64,000 nt of DNA from Geminicoccaceae bacterium (GTDB lineage: Bacteria; Pseudomonadota; Alphaproteobacteria; Geminicoccales; Geminicoccaceae), in the NCBI GenBank assembly GCA_025999455.1, contig AP024683.1, forward strand, positions 2,730,451 to 2,794,450. Reading direction: 5' to 3'. The notes under the pieces were generated by a model, which saw only the letters and a list, made by a program, of their open reading frames with translations, ran no database searches and was not told the DNA's origin. This document shows, piece after piece, positions 8,681-16,950 of this stretch. Made by a program: the position numbers and the translations under genes. Each line of letters starts with the position of its first letter. Within the stretch, counting starts at the first letter, position 1.

Positions 8681-9644
8681 GGTCGTCCGCCCCGGGCTCG
8701 CCACCACCGTCCAAGACCTCGGCCGGCCCGGCTATTACCATGTCGGCATCCCGATCTCGGGGGCGATGGATCGGCTCGCGGCGCGCGCCGCCAACCTGCT
8801 CGTCGGCAACCCCGAAGACGCGGCGCTCCTCGAAAGCCCCTTCATGGGCCCGGAGCTGCGCTTCGCCGATGCCCGCACCGTGGCCGTCACCGGCGCGGAG
8901 ATCGCCCCCAAGGTGAACGGCGAGCCACGGCCGCTTTGGACCTCGTTCCGGGTGGGCAAGAGCGACCTGCTCTCCTTCGACTTCTTGAAGAAGGGCGCGC
9001 GCATCTACATCGCGATTTCGGGTGGGATCGACGTGCCGGTCGTGCTCGGCTCGCGATCGACCTACGCCTTGGGTGCGCTCGGCGGCTTCCATGGCCGCAA
9101 GCTCGAAGCCGGCGACCTCCTGCCGCTGGGCGCGGGCGCCGGCGCCAGTGAGGGCCGGACGGTGCCCGAGCATCTGCGCCGGATGCCCGAGATGCCGGCG
9201 AAGCTCCGGGTCCTGCCCGGGCTCTATTGGCACCGGCTGACCGAGGAAGCGAAGCAGAGCTTCTTCGAGGACACCTGGAAAGTCGCACCCGAGGCGGATC
9301 GGATCGGCTACCGTTTCCGCGGCGGCCGGCCGTTGACCTTCGTCCCGCGCGAACAGCCTTTCGGCGCCGGCTCCGATCCCTCGAACATCGTCGACGCCGC
9401 CTACCCTTACGGCTCGATCCAGGTGCCGGGCGGTACCGAGCCGATCGCCCTCCATCGCGACGCCGTCTCGGGTGGCGGGTACATGATGCTCGGCACGGTG
9501 ATCTCGGCCGACATGGACCTGATCGGCCAGCTCCAGCCGCACACGCCCACCCGCTTCGTGCCCTGCGACATGGCGGAGGCGTTGCGAGCCCGCGCCGAGC
9601 GCCGCAAGCTCCTGGACGCGATCCGCGCGCATTTGGCCGCGTGA
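8673..9644 (+). CDS. pxpC: 5-oxoprolinase subunit C / KipA-like (urea carboxylase CT-domain half)
   Basis: A 323-residue allophanate hydrolase subunit 2/KipA-family protein. The family hallmark (GLATTVQDLGRPGYYHVGIP) is near the N-terminus, followed by SGAMDRLAARAANLLVGNP, IAISGGIDVPVVLGSRSTY and a C-terminal YPYGSIQVPGGTEPIALHRD. It pairs with PxpB to form the enzyme core that, in E. coli and B. subtilis, couples ATP use to 5-oxoproline ring opening. The ATG at 8673 overlaps the end of pxpB by 8 bases, suggesting coupled translation and a stoichiometric complex. In this operon it could equally act as the carboxyl acceptor part of a split urea-carboxylase-like enzyme. Confidence 0.9.
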   Translation: MLEVVRPGLATTVQDLGRPGYYHVGIPISGAMDRLAARAANLLVGNPEDAALLESPFMGPELRFADARTVAVTGAEIAPKVNGEPRPLWTSFRVGKSDLLSFDFLKKGARIYIAISGGIDVPVVLGSRSTYALGALGGFHGRKLEAGDLLPLGAGAGASEGRTVPEHLRRMPEMPAKLRVLPGLYWHRLTEEAKQSFFEDTWKVAPEADRIGYRFRGGRPLTFVPREQPFGAGSDPSNIVDAAYPYGSIQVPGGTEPIALHRDAVSGGGYMMLGTVISADMDLIGQLQPHTPTRFVPCDMAEALRARAERRKLLDAIRAHLAA

Positions 9645-9684
9645 TCGGCACTCCGCCTCGCCGTCGATCGAAAAGGAAAGGACG

Positions 9685-10254
9685 ATGACAGGAACGCTCG
9701 CCGCCCGTCTCTGGCCCGTCGAAGCCGGCAACGCCACCACCCGCGCGATCGTGCTGATCGTCGCGGGCTCGCTTCTGTTGACCCTCTCGGCGAAGGTCCA
9801 GGTGCCGTTCTGGCCGGTCCCGATGACCATGCAGACCTTCGTCGTGCTCCTCCTCGGCGCGACCTACGGCTCGACGCTCGGGGCGGCGACCGTGCTGGCC
9901 TATCTCGCGCAAGGGGCCGTGGGATTGCCGGTCTTCGCCAAGGGTGGCGGGCTCGCCTACATGATGGGTCCGACCGGCGGCTATCTCTTGGGCTTCCTCG
10001 TGGCCGCCTGGCTCGTCGGCAAGCTCGCCGAGCGGGGCCTCGATCGCCGCGTGCCCACGGCGCTCGGCCTCTTCCTCTTGGGGGATCTCGTCATCTTCGC
10101 CTTCGGGGTGAGCTGGCTCGCCTCGCTGATCGGCCTCGAGAAAGCTTGGGCCGCCGGTGTGGTCCCGTTCCTCCCCGCCGAGGCCCTCAAGATCGCGCTC
10201 GCGATGGCGCTGTTGCCGCTCGCCTGGCGGCTGGGCGAGCGCCGCAGCGGGTGA
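9685..10254 (+). CDS. bioY: Biotin transporter BioY
   Basis: A 189-residue integral membrane protein of the BioY family, the biotin-specific substrate-capture component of ECF transporters. The family pattern is clear: KVQVPFWPVPMTMQTFVVLL, LGATYGSTLGAATVLAYLAQ, the loop GLPVFAKGGGLAYMMGPTGG and SEVERAL more hydrophobic helices. A Shine-Dalgarno-like AAAGGAAAG precedes the ATG. No EcfA or EcfT gene is adjacent; BioY can act alone or share energising modules elsewhere. Sitting 40 bases after pxpC, it would supply biotin for the carrier and carboxylase of the same operon, which supports those proteins being truly biotin-dependent. No alphaproteobacterial BioR box was seen upstream. Confidence 0.93.
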   Translation: MTGTLAARLWPVEAGNATTRAIVLIVAGSLLLTLSAKVQVPFWPVPMTMQTFVVLLLGATYGSTLGAATVLAYLAQGAVGLPVFAKGGGLAYMMGPTGGYLLGFLVAAWLVGKLAERGLDRRVPTALGLFLLGDLVIFAFGVSWLASLIGLEKAWAAGVVPFLPAEALKIALAMALLPLAWRLGERRSG

Positions 10255-10312
10255 CCCGCGCCGGGGCGGCAGGGCCTCTCGCCGCCCCGCCACCGAACAG
10301 GGAGGCACGTCC

Positions 10313-12691
10313 ATGTCCGATCGGCTCCTCGGCGCCGCGGTTCCGCGAAAGGAGGACCGGCGGTTCCTGACCGGCACCGCGCGCTACACGGACGACATCA
10401 CGCTCCCGCGCCAAGCCTACGCGGTCGTCGTCCGCTCGCCGCACGCCCACGCGACCATCCGGACGATCGACCTCGAGGCGGCGCGGGCGATGCCGGGCGT
10501 GCTCCTGCTCCTCACCGGGGCGGAGCTCGCCGACCTCGGTGTGGGCGGCCTCCCCTGCGGCTGGCAGGTGACCGGCGCGGACGGCAAGCCGATGGCCGAG
10601 CCGCCGCATCCGGTTCTCGCCCAGGGTGTCGTCCGACACGTGGGCGAGCCGGTCGTCTTCGTCGTCGCCGAGAGCCTCGCCCGTGCCAAGGACGCGGCCG
10701 AAGCGGTGCGGGTCGACTACGAGCCGCTGCCCGCGGTCGCCGACGCGGTGGCCGCCCTCGCGCCGGACGCCCCGCTCGTCCACACCGAGCTCGGCCACAA
10801 TCGGTGCTACGAGTGGACGATCGGCGATCCCGCCGCCGTCGAGGCGGCCTTCGCGAAGGCCGCCGCGGTCGCCGAGGTCGAGCTCGTCAACAACCGGATC
10901 GTCCCGAACGCGCTCGAGACCCGGGCCTGCAACGCCGTCTGGGACGCCGCCTCGGATTCTTGGACGGTTCATCTCACGACCCAGAACCCCCACGTCATCC
11001 GGCTCTTGATGGGCGCCTTCGTGCTGAAGATCCCCGAGCACAAGCTCCGGATCGTGGCACCCGACGTGGGAGGCGGGTTCGGCTCGAAGATCTACCACTA
11101 TCCCGAGGAAGCCCTCTGCACGCTTGCCGCCAAGCTCGTCGGCCGGCCGGTCAAGTGGACGGCCGAGCGGGGCGAGGCGTTCGCCTGCGACGCCCACGCC
11201 CGCGACCACGTCACCGCGGCACGGCTCGCCCTCGACGGCGACGGCCGGTTCCTCGCCCTCGAGGTCGACACGGTCGCCAACATGGGGGCGTATCTTTCGA
11301 CCTTCGCGCCCTCGATCCCCACATATTTCTACGCCCTCATGTTCTCGGGCCAGTATCGGACACCGGCGATCTTCGTCCGGGTCCGGGCGACCTTCACCCA
11401 CACCCCGCCGGTCGACGCCTATCGCGGCGCCGGGCGGGCGGAGTGCATGTACGCGCTCGAGCGGGTGGTCGACCGGGCGGGCAGGATCACGGGGCTCGGC
11501 CCGGTCGAGATCCGTCGCCGCAACCTGATCCCCGAGGACGCCTTCCCCTTCGCGAGCCCGGTCGGCGTGGTCTACGACAGCGGGGCGTTCGAACGTGGAC
11601 TCGATCTCGCTCTGCGCGAGGCCGATTGGGAGGGCTTCGCGGCCCGCAAGGCGGAGTCCGAACGCCGCGGGCGGCTGCGTGGTCGCGGGCTCGCCTGTTG
11701 GATCGAATCCTCGGGGGCGGCCCCCTCCAAGGCGGTGACCGCCCTCGGCTGCCGCGCCGGGCTCTTCGAAGCGGCCAAGATCCGCGTCCATCCGACGGGC
11801 TCGGTCACGGTCTACACGGGTGCCCACGCCCACGGCCAAGGCCACGAGACCACCTTCGCCCAGGTCGTGGCCGACAAGTTCGGTCTTTCGCTCGACCAGG
11901 TCGAGGTGGTCCACGGCGACACGGCGGTCGTACCGTTCGGCATGGGAACCTACGGCTCGCGCTCGATGGCGGTGGGTGGCGGCGCACTCGCCATGGCCGC
12001 CGGCAAGGTCGTCGAGAAAGGCAAGAAGATCGCGGCCCACATCCTCGAAGCGGCCGTCGAGGACATCGAATTCGACCGCGGTACCTTCAAGGTCAAAGGA
12101 ACCGACCGCGCCCTGGGTTGGGTCCAGATGGCCCTGGCCGCGCACGTACCGGCCAATTACCCGCTCGACCAGCTAGAACCCTGCATCGAAGAGAACGCGT
12201 TCTACGATCCACCCAACTTCACGTTCCCGAACGGCGTCTTCGTCTGCGAGGTCGAGGTCGACCCCGAAACCGGCGTGGTGACGGTCGATCGACTGAGCGG
12301 CGTGCACGATGTCGGCACGCCGATCAACCCGCTCGTGGTCGAAGGCCAGGTCCAAGGTGGCGTCGCCCAGGCGATCGGCCAAGCGCTCATGGAGCGGGTG
12401 GTGTTCGACGAGCGGGCGCAGCTCTTGACCGGTTCGTTGCTCGACTACCGCCTGCCGCGCGCCGCCGACCTCCCGCCGATCGCCACCGCGTTCAACACCG
12501 TACCCTGCAAGCACAATCCCTTGGGCGTGAAGGGTGCGGGCGAGTCGGGGGCGACCGGCGCCACGGCCGCGGTGATCAACGCCCTCTTGGATGCCCTGGC
12601 CCCGCTCGGCATCGAGCGCATCGACATGCCGGCGACATCCGAGCGGGTATGGCGGGCGATCGACGCGGCCCGAGCCGCAAAAGCGGTCTGA
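10313..12691 (+). CDS. Molybdenum hydroxylase large subunit, CoxL-like form II
   Basis: A 792-residue molybdopterin-cytosine-dinucleotide protein of the xanthine oxidase/CO dehydrogenase large-subunit family. It has the ab-hammerhead start (PRKEDRRFLTGTARYTDD), QNPHVIRLLMG, DVGGGFGSK, the active-site loop AYRGAGR at about residues 369-375, and the catalytic glutamate in GAGESG at about residue 744. AYRGAGR marks form II; true CO dehydrogenases (form I) have AYXCSFR with the copper-binding cysteine. The substrate is therefore probably an N-heterocycle, aldehyde or similar, not carbon monoxide. The FAD-binding (CoxM) and 2Fe-2S (CoxS) subunits that normally accompany it are not adjacent. The start is ATG at 10313, after GGGAGGC. 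Confidence 0.88.
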   Translation: MSDRLLGAAVPRKEDRRFLTGTARYTDDITLPRQAYAVVVRSPHAHATIRTIDLEAARAMPGVLLLLTGAELADLGVGGLPCGWQVTGADGKPMAEPPHPVLAQGVVRHVGEPVVFVVAESLARAKDAAEAVRVDYEPLPAVADAVAALAPDAPLVHTELGHNRCYEWTIGDPAAVEAAFAKAAAVAEVELVNNRIVPNALETRACNAVWDAASDSWTVHLTTQNPHVIRLLMGAFVLKIPEHKLRIVAPDVGGGFGSKIYHYPEEALCTLAAKLVGRPVKWTAERGEAFACDAHARDHVTAARLALDGDGRFLALEVDTVANMGAYLSTFAPSIPTYFYALMFSGQYRTPAIFVRVRATFTHTPPVDAYRGAGRAECMYALERVVDRAGRITGLGPVEIRRRNLIPEDAFPFASPVGVVYDSGAFERGLDLALREADWEGFAARKAESERRGRLRGRGLACWIESSGAAPSKAVTALGCRAGLFEAAKIRVHPTGSVTVYTGAHAHGQGHETTFAQVVADKFGLSLDQVEVVHGDTAVVPFGMGTYGSRSMAVGGGALAMAAGKVVEKGKKIAAHILEAAVEDIEFDRGTFKVKGTDRALGWVQMALAAHVPANYPLDQLEPCIEENAFYDPPNFTFPNGVFVCEVEVDPETGVVTVDRLSGVHDVGTPINPLVVEGQVQGGVAQAIGQALMERVVFDERAQLLTGSLLDYRLPRAADLPPIATAFNTVPCKHNPLGVKGAGESGATGATAAVINALLDALAPLGIERIDMPATSERVWRAIDAARAAKAV

Positions 12692-12709
12692 GGGCGACGG
12701 CGGAGCGGC

Positions 12710-14239
12710 GTGCCCGTCCGCCTCCGCCCGCTCGACCTCCTCTGGCTCCTGGGCGCGCTCGCCGCGATCGCCCTCGCCCTGTTCCGGCTCGACGCCGAAG
12801 CGCAGGGGGTGCGCGGCGAGCGGCTCCTCGTCGACGGCCGGATCCCGGCCGAGCTCTGGCGGCTCGAGGGGGCCCCGCCCGGCCCGGTCGTCGTCGTCGC
12901 CCACGGCTTTTCCGGCTCGACCGTGCTGATGCGCTCGCTCGCCCTCGCCCTCGCCCGCAACGGCCTCACCGCGCTCGCATTCGACTTTCCCGGCCACGGC
13001 CGGCACCCCGAGGCGCTCGCGGGCGATCTCTTCCGCGTCGACGGGGCCTCGGCCCGGCTCGTCGCCGCGACCCGGGCGGTGCTCGCCGAAGCGCGCCGGC
13101 TCGGCGACGGGCGCGTCGCCCTCCTCGGCCACTCCATGGCGGGCGACGTGATCGTCCGCACCGCCGCGGTCGAACCCGACGTCGCCGCGGTCGTCGCGAT
13201 CTCGCTCTTCTCGCCCGCCGTCACGGCGACCGCGCCGCGCAACCTCCTCGTGATCGCCGGGCAATGGGAAGGTCGGCTCGCGGACGAAGCCCGCCGCGTC
13301 GTCGGCCTCGCGAGCGCCCCCGAGCCGCCGGCGCTGGCCGTGACCTACGGCCGCTTCGCCGAAGGCACGGCCCGCCGGGCGGTCGTCGCGCCGATGGTCG
13401 AGCACGTGGGCGTACTCTTCGCACCGATCACGCTGCGCGAGACGGTCGCCTGGCTGGACGCCGCCTTCGGCCGACCGGCGCGGGGCGAGCCGGCCACGGT
13501 CGAGCGGGGTCCCTGGATCCTCCTCCTCGTCGCGGCCTGCGTGCTCCTCGCCCGGCCCCTCCTCGCTCTCCTCGCCCCGGCCGAGCGTCGCGCGGCCTCG
13601 GCACGGCCGAGCTGGCGTGGCCTCCTCCTCCCGCTCGCCGCCGCGACCGCCCTCCCGCCCGTCTTCTTGCGTCTCCTTCCGCCCGATCTCCTGCCGTTCG
13701 CCCTCCTCGATCACCTCGCCGCACACTCGGCCCTCTTCGGGCTCCTGCTCGCGGGCCTCGGCCGGTGGGTCCAGGGGCCGGATCCGGCATCTCGGGGGCC
13801 CGGTCCCGTGGCGCTCCTCTTCCGCAGCCTCGGTGCGGCGCTCGTCGTGACGGTCCCGGTCGCCCTCGCGGTCGACGCCGAGCTCACGGCACTCCCCCGG
13901 ACCGAGCCGCGCATCCTGCTGCGGATCGTCCTCTTCGTGGGCGCCCTCGCCTTCTTCCTCGGGCTCGAACGGGCGGCACGGGTGCGCTTCGGCGCCCCCC
14001 TCGCGCTCCTCGCCTTCCTCCTCTCGGTCGCCCTTTCCATCTTGCTCGACCGACGGCTGATCTTCCTGGGCGCCCTCGCGATCGTGATCGTACCCGTACT
14101 GGCGACGGCGCTTTTGCCGGCGCGCTGGACCAGGCTCCGCTTCGGCCATCCCCTCCCGGCCGCGACCGCCGCGGCCGCGTTCACGGCCGAGCTCCTGGGC
14201 GGCTCCCTGCCGCTGATCGCCGACGCCGCCCTACCCTGA
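12710..14239 (+). CDS. Alpha/beta hydrolase fused to a multi-pass membrane domain
   Basis: A 509-residue protein with three parts. An N-terminal hydrophobic anchor (about residues 8-25) is followed by an alpha/beta hydrolase domain (about residues 30-250), with an oxyanion-type HGFSG, the nucleophile elbow GHSMAG (Ser142) and a late histidine in MVEHVG as a possible third triad member. From about residue 265 to the end there are roughly seven or eight strongly hydrophobic segments without motifs I recognise. The start is GTG. The predicted job is a membrane-bound esterase or lipase-like enzyme; no substrate can be named. It follows the CoxL-like gene by 18 bases on the same strand and ends 9 bases inside the convergent BKACE gene. 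Confidence 0.75.
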   Translation: MPVRLRPLDLLWLLGALAAIALALFRLDAEAQGVRGERLLVDGRIPAELWRLEGAPPGPVVVVAHGFSGSTVLMRSLALALARNGLTALAFDFPGHGRHPEALAGDLFRVDGASARLVAATRAVLAEARRLGDGRVALLGHSMAGDVIVRTAAVEPDVAAVVAISLFSPAVTATAPRNLLVIAGQWEGRLADEARRVVGLASAPEPPALAVTYGRFAEGTARRAVVAPMVEHVGVLFAPITLRETVAWLDAAFGRPARGEPATVERGPWILLLVAACVLLARPLLALLAPAERRAASARPSWRGLLLPLAAATALPPVFLRLLPPDLLPFALLDHLAAHSALFGLLLAGLGRWVQGPDPASRGPGPVALLFRSLGAALVVTVPVALAVDAELTALPRTEPRILLRIVLFVGALAFFLGLERAARVRFGAPLALLAFLLSVALSILLDRRLIFLGALAIVIVPVLATALLPARWTRLRFGHPLPAATAAAAFTAELLGGSLPLIADAALP

Positions 14240-15091
14240 AGCTCGGGACGTGCCCGGCCAGGGCGGCAAGCGCAGGAGGGCACGCGCCTCGGCGACGGTC
14301 GCGGGACGCCGGCCGTATTCGGGGCAGAGCGCCACGACGCGGCGGACGAGGGCGGCGTTCGAGGGTGCCAGCGTGTGCTTGTCGAGCCGGACATTGTCCT
14401 CGAGGCCGGTCCGGCAATGGCCGCCGAGCTCGAGCGACCAGCGGTTCAAGGTGATCTGGTCCTTGCCGATCCCGGCCCCGGTCCAGGTCGCATCCGGAGC
14501 GAGGCGTTTCAATGTTTTGACGTAGAACTCGAAGACCTCGCGGTCGACCGGCATCGCGTTCTTGACGCCCATCACGAACTGGACGTGGAGGGGCCCGTCG
14601 ATCTTGCCCTCGCGCTGCATCTCGACCGCCTTGAAGAGCATGGAAAGGTCGAAGACCTCGATCTCCGGCTTCACGCCGTAGGTCTTCATTTCCGAAGCGA
14701 GCCAGTCGATCAGCTCGGGACTGTTCTCGTAGACCCGGGTCGGGAAGTTGCAGGAACCGGTCGTGAGCGAGGCCATGTCGGGCCGCAAGGGCAGCATGCC
14801 GCCGCGCTCGCGCCCCACCCCCGACCGTCCGCCCGTCGAGAACTGCACGATCATGCCCGGGCAGTGCTTGCGGATGCCCTCGAGCAGCCGGGCGAATTTC
14901 TCGGGATCGGAGGTGGGCGTCTCGTCCGGGTTGCGGACGTGGCAGTGGACGAGCGTGGCGCCCGCCTCGAACGCCTCGTGGGTCGATTCGATCTGCTCCT
15001 CGACCGTGATCGGGACGGCCGGATTGTCCTTCTTGCGCGGCAAGGAGCCGGTGATCGCGACCGTGACGATGCAGGGTGTGGGTTCAGACAT
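14231..15091 (-). CDS. BKACE-family beta-keto acid cleavage enzyme
   Basis: A 286-residue BKACE (formerly DUF849) protein. These zinc enzymes condense a beta-keto acid with acetyl-CoA to give acetoacetate and a new acyl-CoA; the founding member is Kce of lysine fermentation. Visible family marks are the N-terminal VAITGSLPRKKDNPAVPIT, the zinc-type LVHCHVRNPDETPTSD, the FSTGGRSGVGRERGG loop and an LEDNVRLDKHTLAPSNA stretch near the end. It is last in the operon pcaC-pcaH-pcaG-BKACE and overlaps the pcaG stop by 8 bases. Context argues that its substrate is 3-oxoadipate, giving acetoacetate plus succinyl-CoA, in place of the usual PcaIJ transferase and PcaF thiolase. That substrate is an inference. 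Confidence 0.87.
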   Translation of the reverse strand: MSEPTPCIVTVAITGSLPRKKDNPAVPITVEEQIESTHEAFEAGATLVHCHVRNPDETPTSDPEKFARLLEGIRKHCPGMIVQFSTGGRSGVGRERGGMLPLRPDMASLTTGSCNFPTRVYENSPELIDWLASEMKTYGVKPEIEVFDLSMLFKAVEMQREGKIDGPLHVQFVMGVKNAMPVDREVFEFYVKTLKRLAPDATWTGAGIGKDQITLNRWSLELGGHCRTGLEDNVRLDKHTLAPSNAALVRRVVALCPEYGRRPATVAEARALLRLPPWPGTSRASG

Positions 15092-15680
15092 CGAAGAACA
15101 CCGTCTCCTCGGGCCCCTGGATCTTGACGTCGAAGCGGTAGACGACCCGGCCGTCCCGCAGCTCGCGCCGCGCCAAGAGCGTGCGCCGCCGCTCCGGCTG
15201 TTCGATCAGCGCCAGGACCGGATCCTCGGCGTTGGCCGCCGCCTCGTCCTCGAAATAGATGCGCGTGTGCAGGTGGATGTTGATGCCGCGGGCGAAGATC
15301 AACAAGGTCGCGTGCGGCGCCTGCCACCGTCCGTCGGGGTACGGCACCCGTCCGGGCTTGACCGTCTCGAAGGCGAAGAGCCCGGTCGAGAGATCGGCCG
15401 CCACCCGCCCGAACCCTTTGAAGGCCGGATCGGCGCCGGGATCGTGGCCGGGGAAGCGGCCGGCGGCATCCGGCTGCCAGAGCTCGAGGACGGCGTCCTT
15501 CACGGGTGCTCCCACCCCGTCGAACACCGTGCCTTCGATGCGGATCCGCTCGCCGCGCACGCCGGGCCCCACCATTGTCCCCCAGTCGCGCTCCGGCTCG
15601 AAGGGGATCCCCGCGACGGCGGGCAGAAGGCCGATGTGGACGTAGGGGCCGGCCGTCTGCGAGGGCAGTTCGCGCAGCAT
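15084..15680 (-). CDS. pcaG: Protocatechuate 3,4-dioxygenase alpha subunit
   Basis: A 198-residue intradiol dioxygenase alpha chain. It starts with LPSQTAGPYVHIGL, the usual PcaG N-terminus, and includes DAVLELWQPDAAGRFPG, the sandwich strands around FAFETVKPGRVPYPDGRWQAP and a C-terminal RFDVKIQGPEETVFFDV matching PcaG. The alpha chain lacks the full tyrosine/histidine iron set, as expected; iron is held by PcaH. The ATG at 15680 lies one base past the end of pcaH and places the start at the family-typical position; a longer upstream frame is only the antisense of pcaH. The PcaGH complex opens protocatechuate to 3-carboxy-cis,cis-muconate in the cytoplasm. Confidence 0.95.
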   Translation of the reverse strand: MLRELPSQTAGPYVHIGLLPAVAGIPFEPERDWGTMVGPGVRGERIRIEGTVFDGVGAPVKDAVLELWQPDAAGRFPGHDPGADPAFKGFGRVAADLSTGLFAFETVKPGRVPYPDGRWQAPHATLLIFARGINIHLHTRIYFEDEAAANAEDPVLALIEQPERRRTLLARRELRDGRVVYRFDVKIQGPEETVFFDV

Positions 15681-15681
15681 C

Positions 15682-16413
15682 TCAGGCACCCTCCGGGCGG
15701 TTCTCGAAGAAGGTCTGGCGCGGGCCGCGGAGCACGATGTCGAAGCGCCAGGCGAGCGTGTCGTGCGGCAGGCTCTCGCCCATGTCGAGCCGGGCCACGA
15801 GCCGCTCGCGCGCGGCCGGGTCGGGGATGCTGTTGTAGATCGGGCAGAGGGGCAAGAGCGGGTCACCCTCGAAATAGATCTGGGTGATCAACCGCTGGCA
15901 GAGTGCTGCCCCCCAGAGCGAGATGTGGATGTGCGCCGGGCGCCAATCGTTGACCCGGTTGCGCCAAGGATAGGGCCCGGGCCGGATCGTCCGGAACCGG
16001 TAGGAGCCGTCCGGCTCGCTCAACGTGCGCCCGACCCCCCAGAAGTTCGGATCGAGCGGGGCGAGGTAGGAATCGTTGACGTGCCGGTAACGGCCGGCCG
16101 CGTTCGCTTGCCAGATCTCGATCAGGACGTTCGGCACCGGCCGCCCCTCCTCGTCGAGGACCCGGCCGAAGAGGATCATCCGCGGGCCGATCGGATCGCC
16201 GTCGACCCGGCCGTTGACGAGCAGGTCGTTGTCGGTGGCACGGATCGTCGAATGGCCGAAGATCGGCCCCGTGAGCTCGCTCCGGGTCGCGGTCAGCGAG
16301 ACGAGCGGCAGCCGGGGTGAGCGGTAGACCGAGGTCTTGTAGTCCGGGAAGTGGGCCGGCGGATGCCAGGCCCGATCGCGCGGGCGAAACGCCCGGGGTG
16401 CGTTGTCCATCAT
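15682..16413 (-). CDS. pcaH: Protocatechuate 3,4-dioxygenase beta subunit
   Basis: A 243-residue iron-binding chain of protocatechuate 3,4-dioxygenase. The four iron ligands expected from characterised PcaH are all present: Tyr109 in AAGRYRH, Tyr148 in PGPYPW, and His161 and His163 in WRPAHIHIS. The N-terminal 35 residues ([20 protein letters not shown]) also match PcaH. Two ATG codons are in tandem at the start, with GGGGGAGG just upstream. The pcaC stop overlaps the start, so pcaC, pcaH and pcaG form one transcriptional unit divergent from pcaQ. Ring cleavage of protocatechuate is highly likely. Confidence 0.96.
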   Translation of the reverse strand: MMDNAPRAFRPRDRAWHPPAHFPDYKTSVYRSPRLPLVSLTATRSELTGPIFGHSTIRATDNDLLVNGRVDGDPIGPRMILFGRVLDEEGRPVPNVLIEIWQANAAGRYRHVNDSYLAPLDPNFWGVGRTLSEPDGSYRFRTIRPGPYPWRNRVNDWRPAHIHISLWGAALCQRLITQIYFEGDPLLPLCPIYNSIPDPAARERLVARLDMGESLPHDTLAWRFDIVLRGPRQTFFENRPEGA

Positions 16414-16838
16414 CGTTCCTCCCCCGTTGCGGCGCAGGGCGAGTCGCCTCGCGAGCGTGCGACCGGCTCGTCGCCCAAGACCTCCTTGGCGATGCGGAAC
16501 GCGGCGTTGGCGGCCGGCACGCCGGCATAGACCGCGACCATCAGCAAAGCCTCGGCGACGTCCGCCGGGCTCGCCCCGGTGTTCCGCGTCGCCCGCAGAT
16601 GCATCGCGAGCTCCTCCTCGTGGCCGAGCGCGGCCATGAGCGCGATCACGAGCAACGAGCGCTCGCGCCGGTCGAGCCCCGGCCGGCTCCAGACGCTACC
16701 CCAGGCACTCTCCGTGATGAAGCGCTGGAAGTCGGCGTCCAACGCCGTGATCCGCGCAGTCGCCCGATCCACGTGCGCGTCACCCAGGACCGCTCGCCGG
16801 ACCGCCATGCCGCGCGCGTAGGCGCTCTCGCTCGCCAT
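16410..16838 (-). CDS. pcaC: 4-carboxymuconolactone decarboxylase
   Basis: A 142-residue AhpD-like all-helical protein of the PcaC family. PcaC removes the carboxyl group of 4-carboxymuconolactone to give 3-oxoadipate enol-lactone, the second step after ring cleavage once the cycloisomerase PcaB has acted. The core region [20 protein letters not shown] followed by [20 protein letters not shown] is characteristic. It is the first gene of the minus-strand pca operon, and its stop overlaps the pcaH start. No pcaB (cycloisomerase) or pcaD (enol-lactone hydrolase) gene is in the window, so those steps must be encoded elsewhere. Confidence 0.92.
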   Translation of the reverse strand: MASESAYARGMAVRRAVLGDAHVDRATARITALDADFQRFITESAWGSVWSRPGLDRRERSLLVIALMAALGHEEELAMHLRATRNTGASPADVAEALLMVAVYAGVPAANAAFRIAKEVLGDEPVARSRGDSPCAATGEER

Positions 16839-16916
16839 CGCCCCCTCGCCCTCGTCACCGGTGCAGGGCCTAGCCGAGCCCGGCCGCGCGGGCCATTGAC
16901 GACTTCGCCCGATTCG

Positions 16917-16932
16917 ATAACCGGCCGTTCAT
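16917..16932. promoter_or_regulatory. PcaQ-binding-site candidate between pcaC and pcaQ
   Basis: The sequence ATAACC-ggcc-GTTCAT lies in the 112-base divergent promoter between pcaC (start 16838) and pcaQ (start 16951). As I recall, the PcaQ box defined in Sinorhizobium meliloti is ATAACC-N4-GGTTAA; the left half is identical and the right half is partly conserved, with the same spacing. It would serve activation of the pca operon and autoregulation of pcaQ. Confidence 0.6.
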
Positions 16933-16950
16933 ATCGGGGAGGAGGGCGCG

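Noticed and set aside
10313-12691. Aerobic carbon monoxide dehydrogenase
   Set aside because: The active-site loop is AYRGAGR without the copper-binding cysteine, and the other two subunits are not adjacent.
10804-14454. Very long open frame offset from the CoxL-like and hydrolase genes
   Set aside because: It is arginine/proline-rich, has no motif, and follows from the GC bias; the real genes in the other frame carry clear family motifs.
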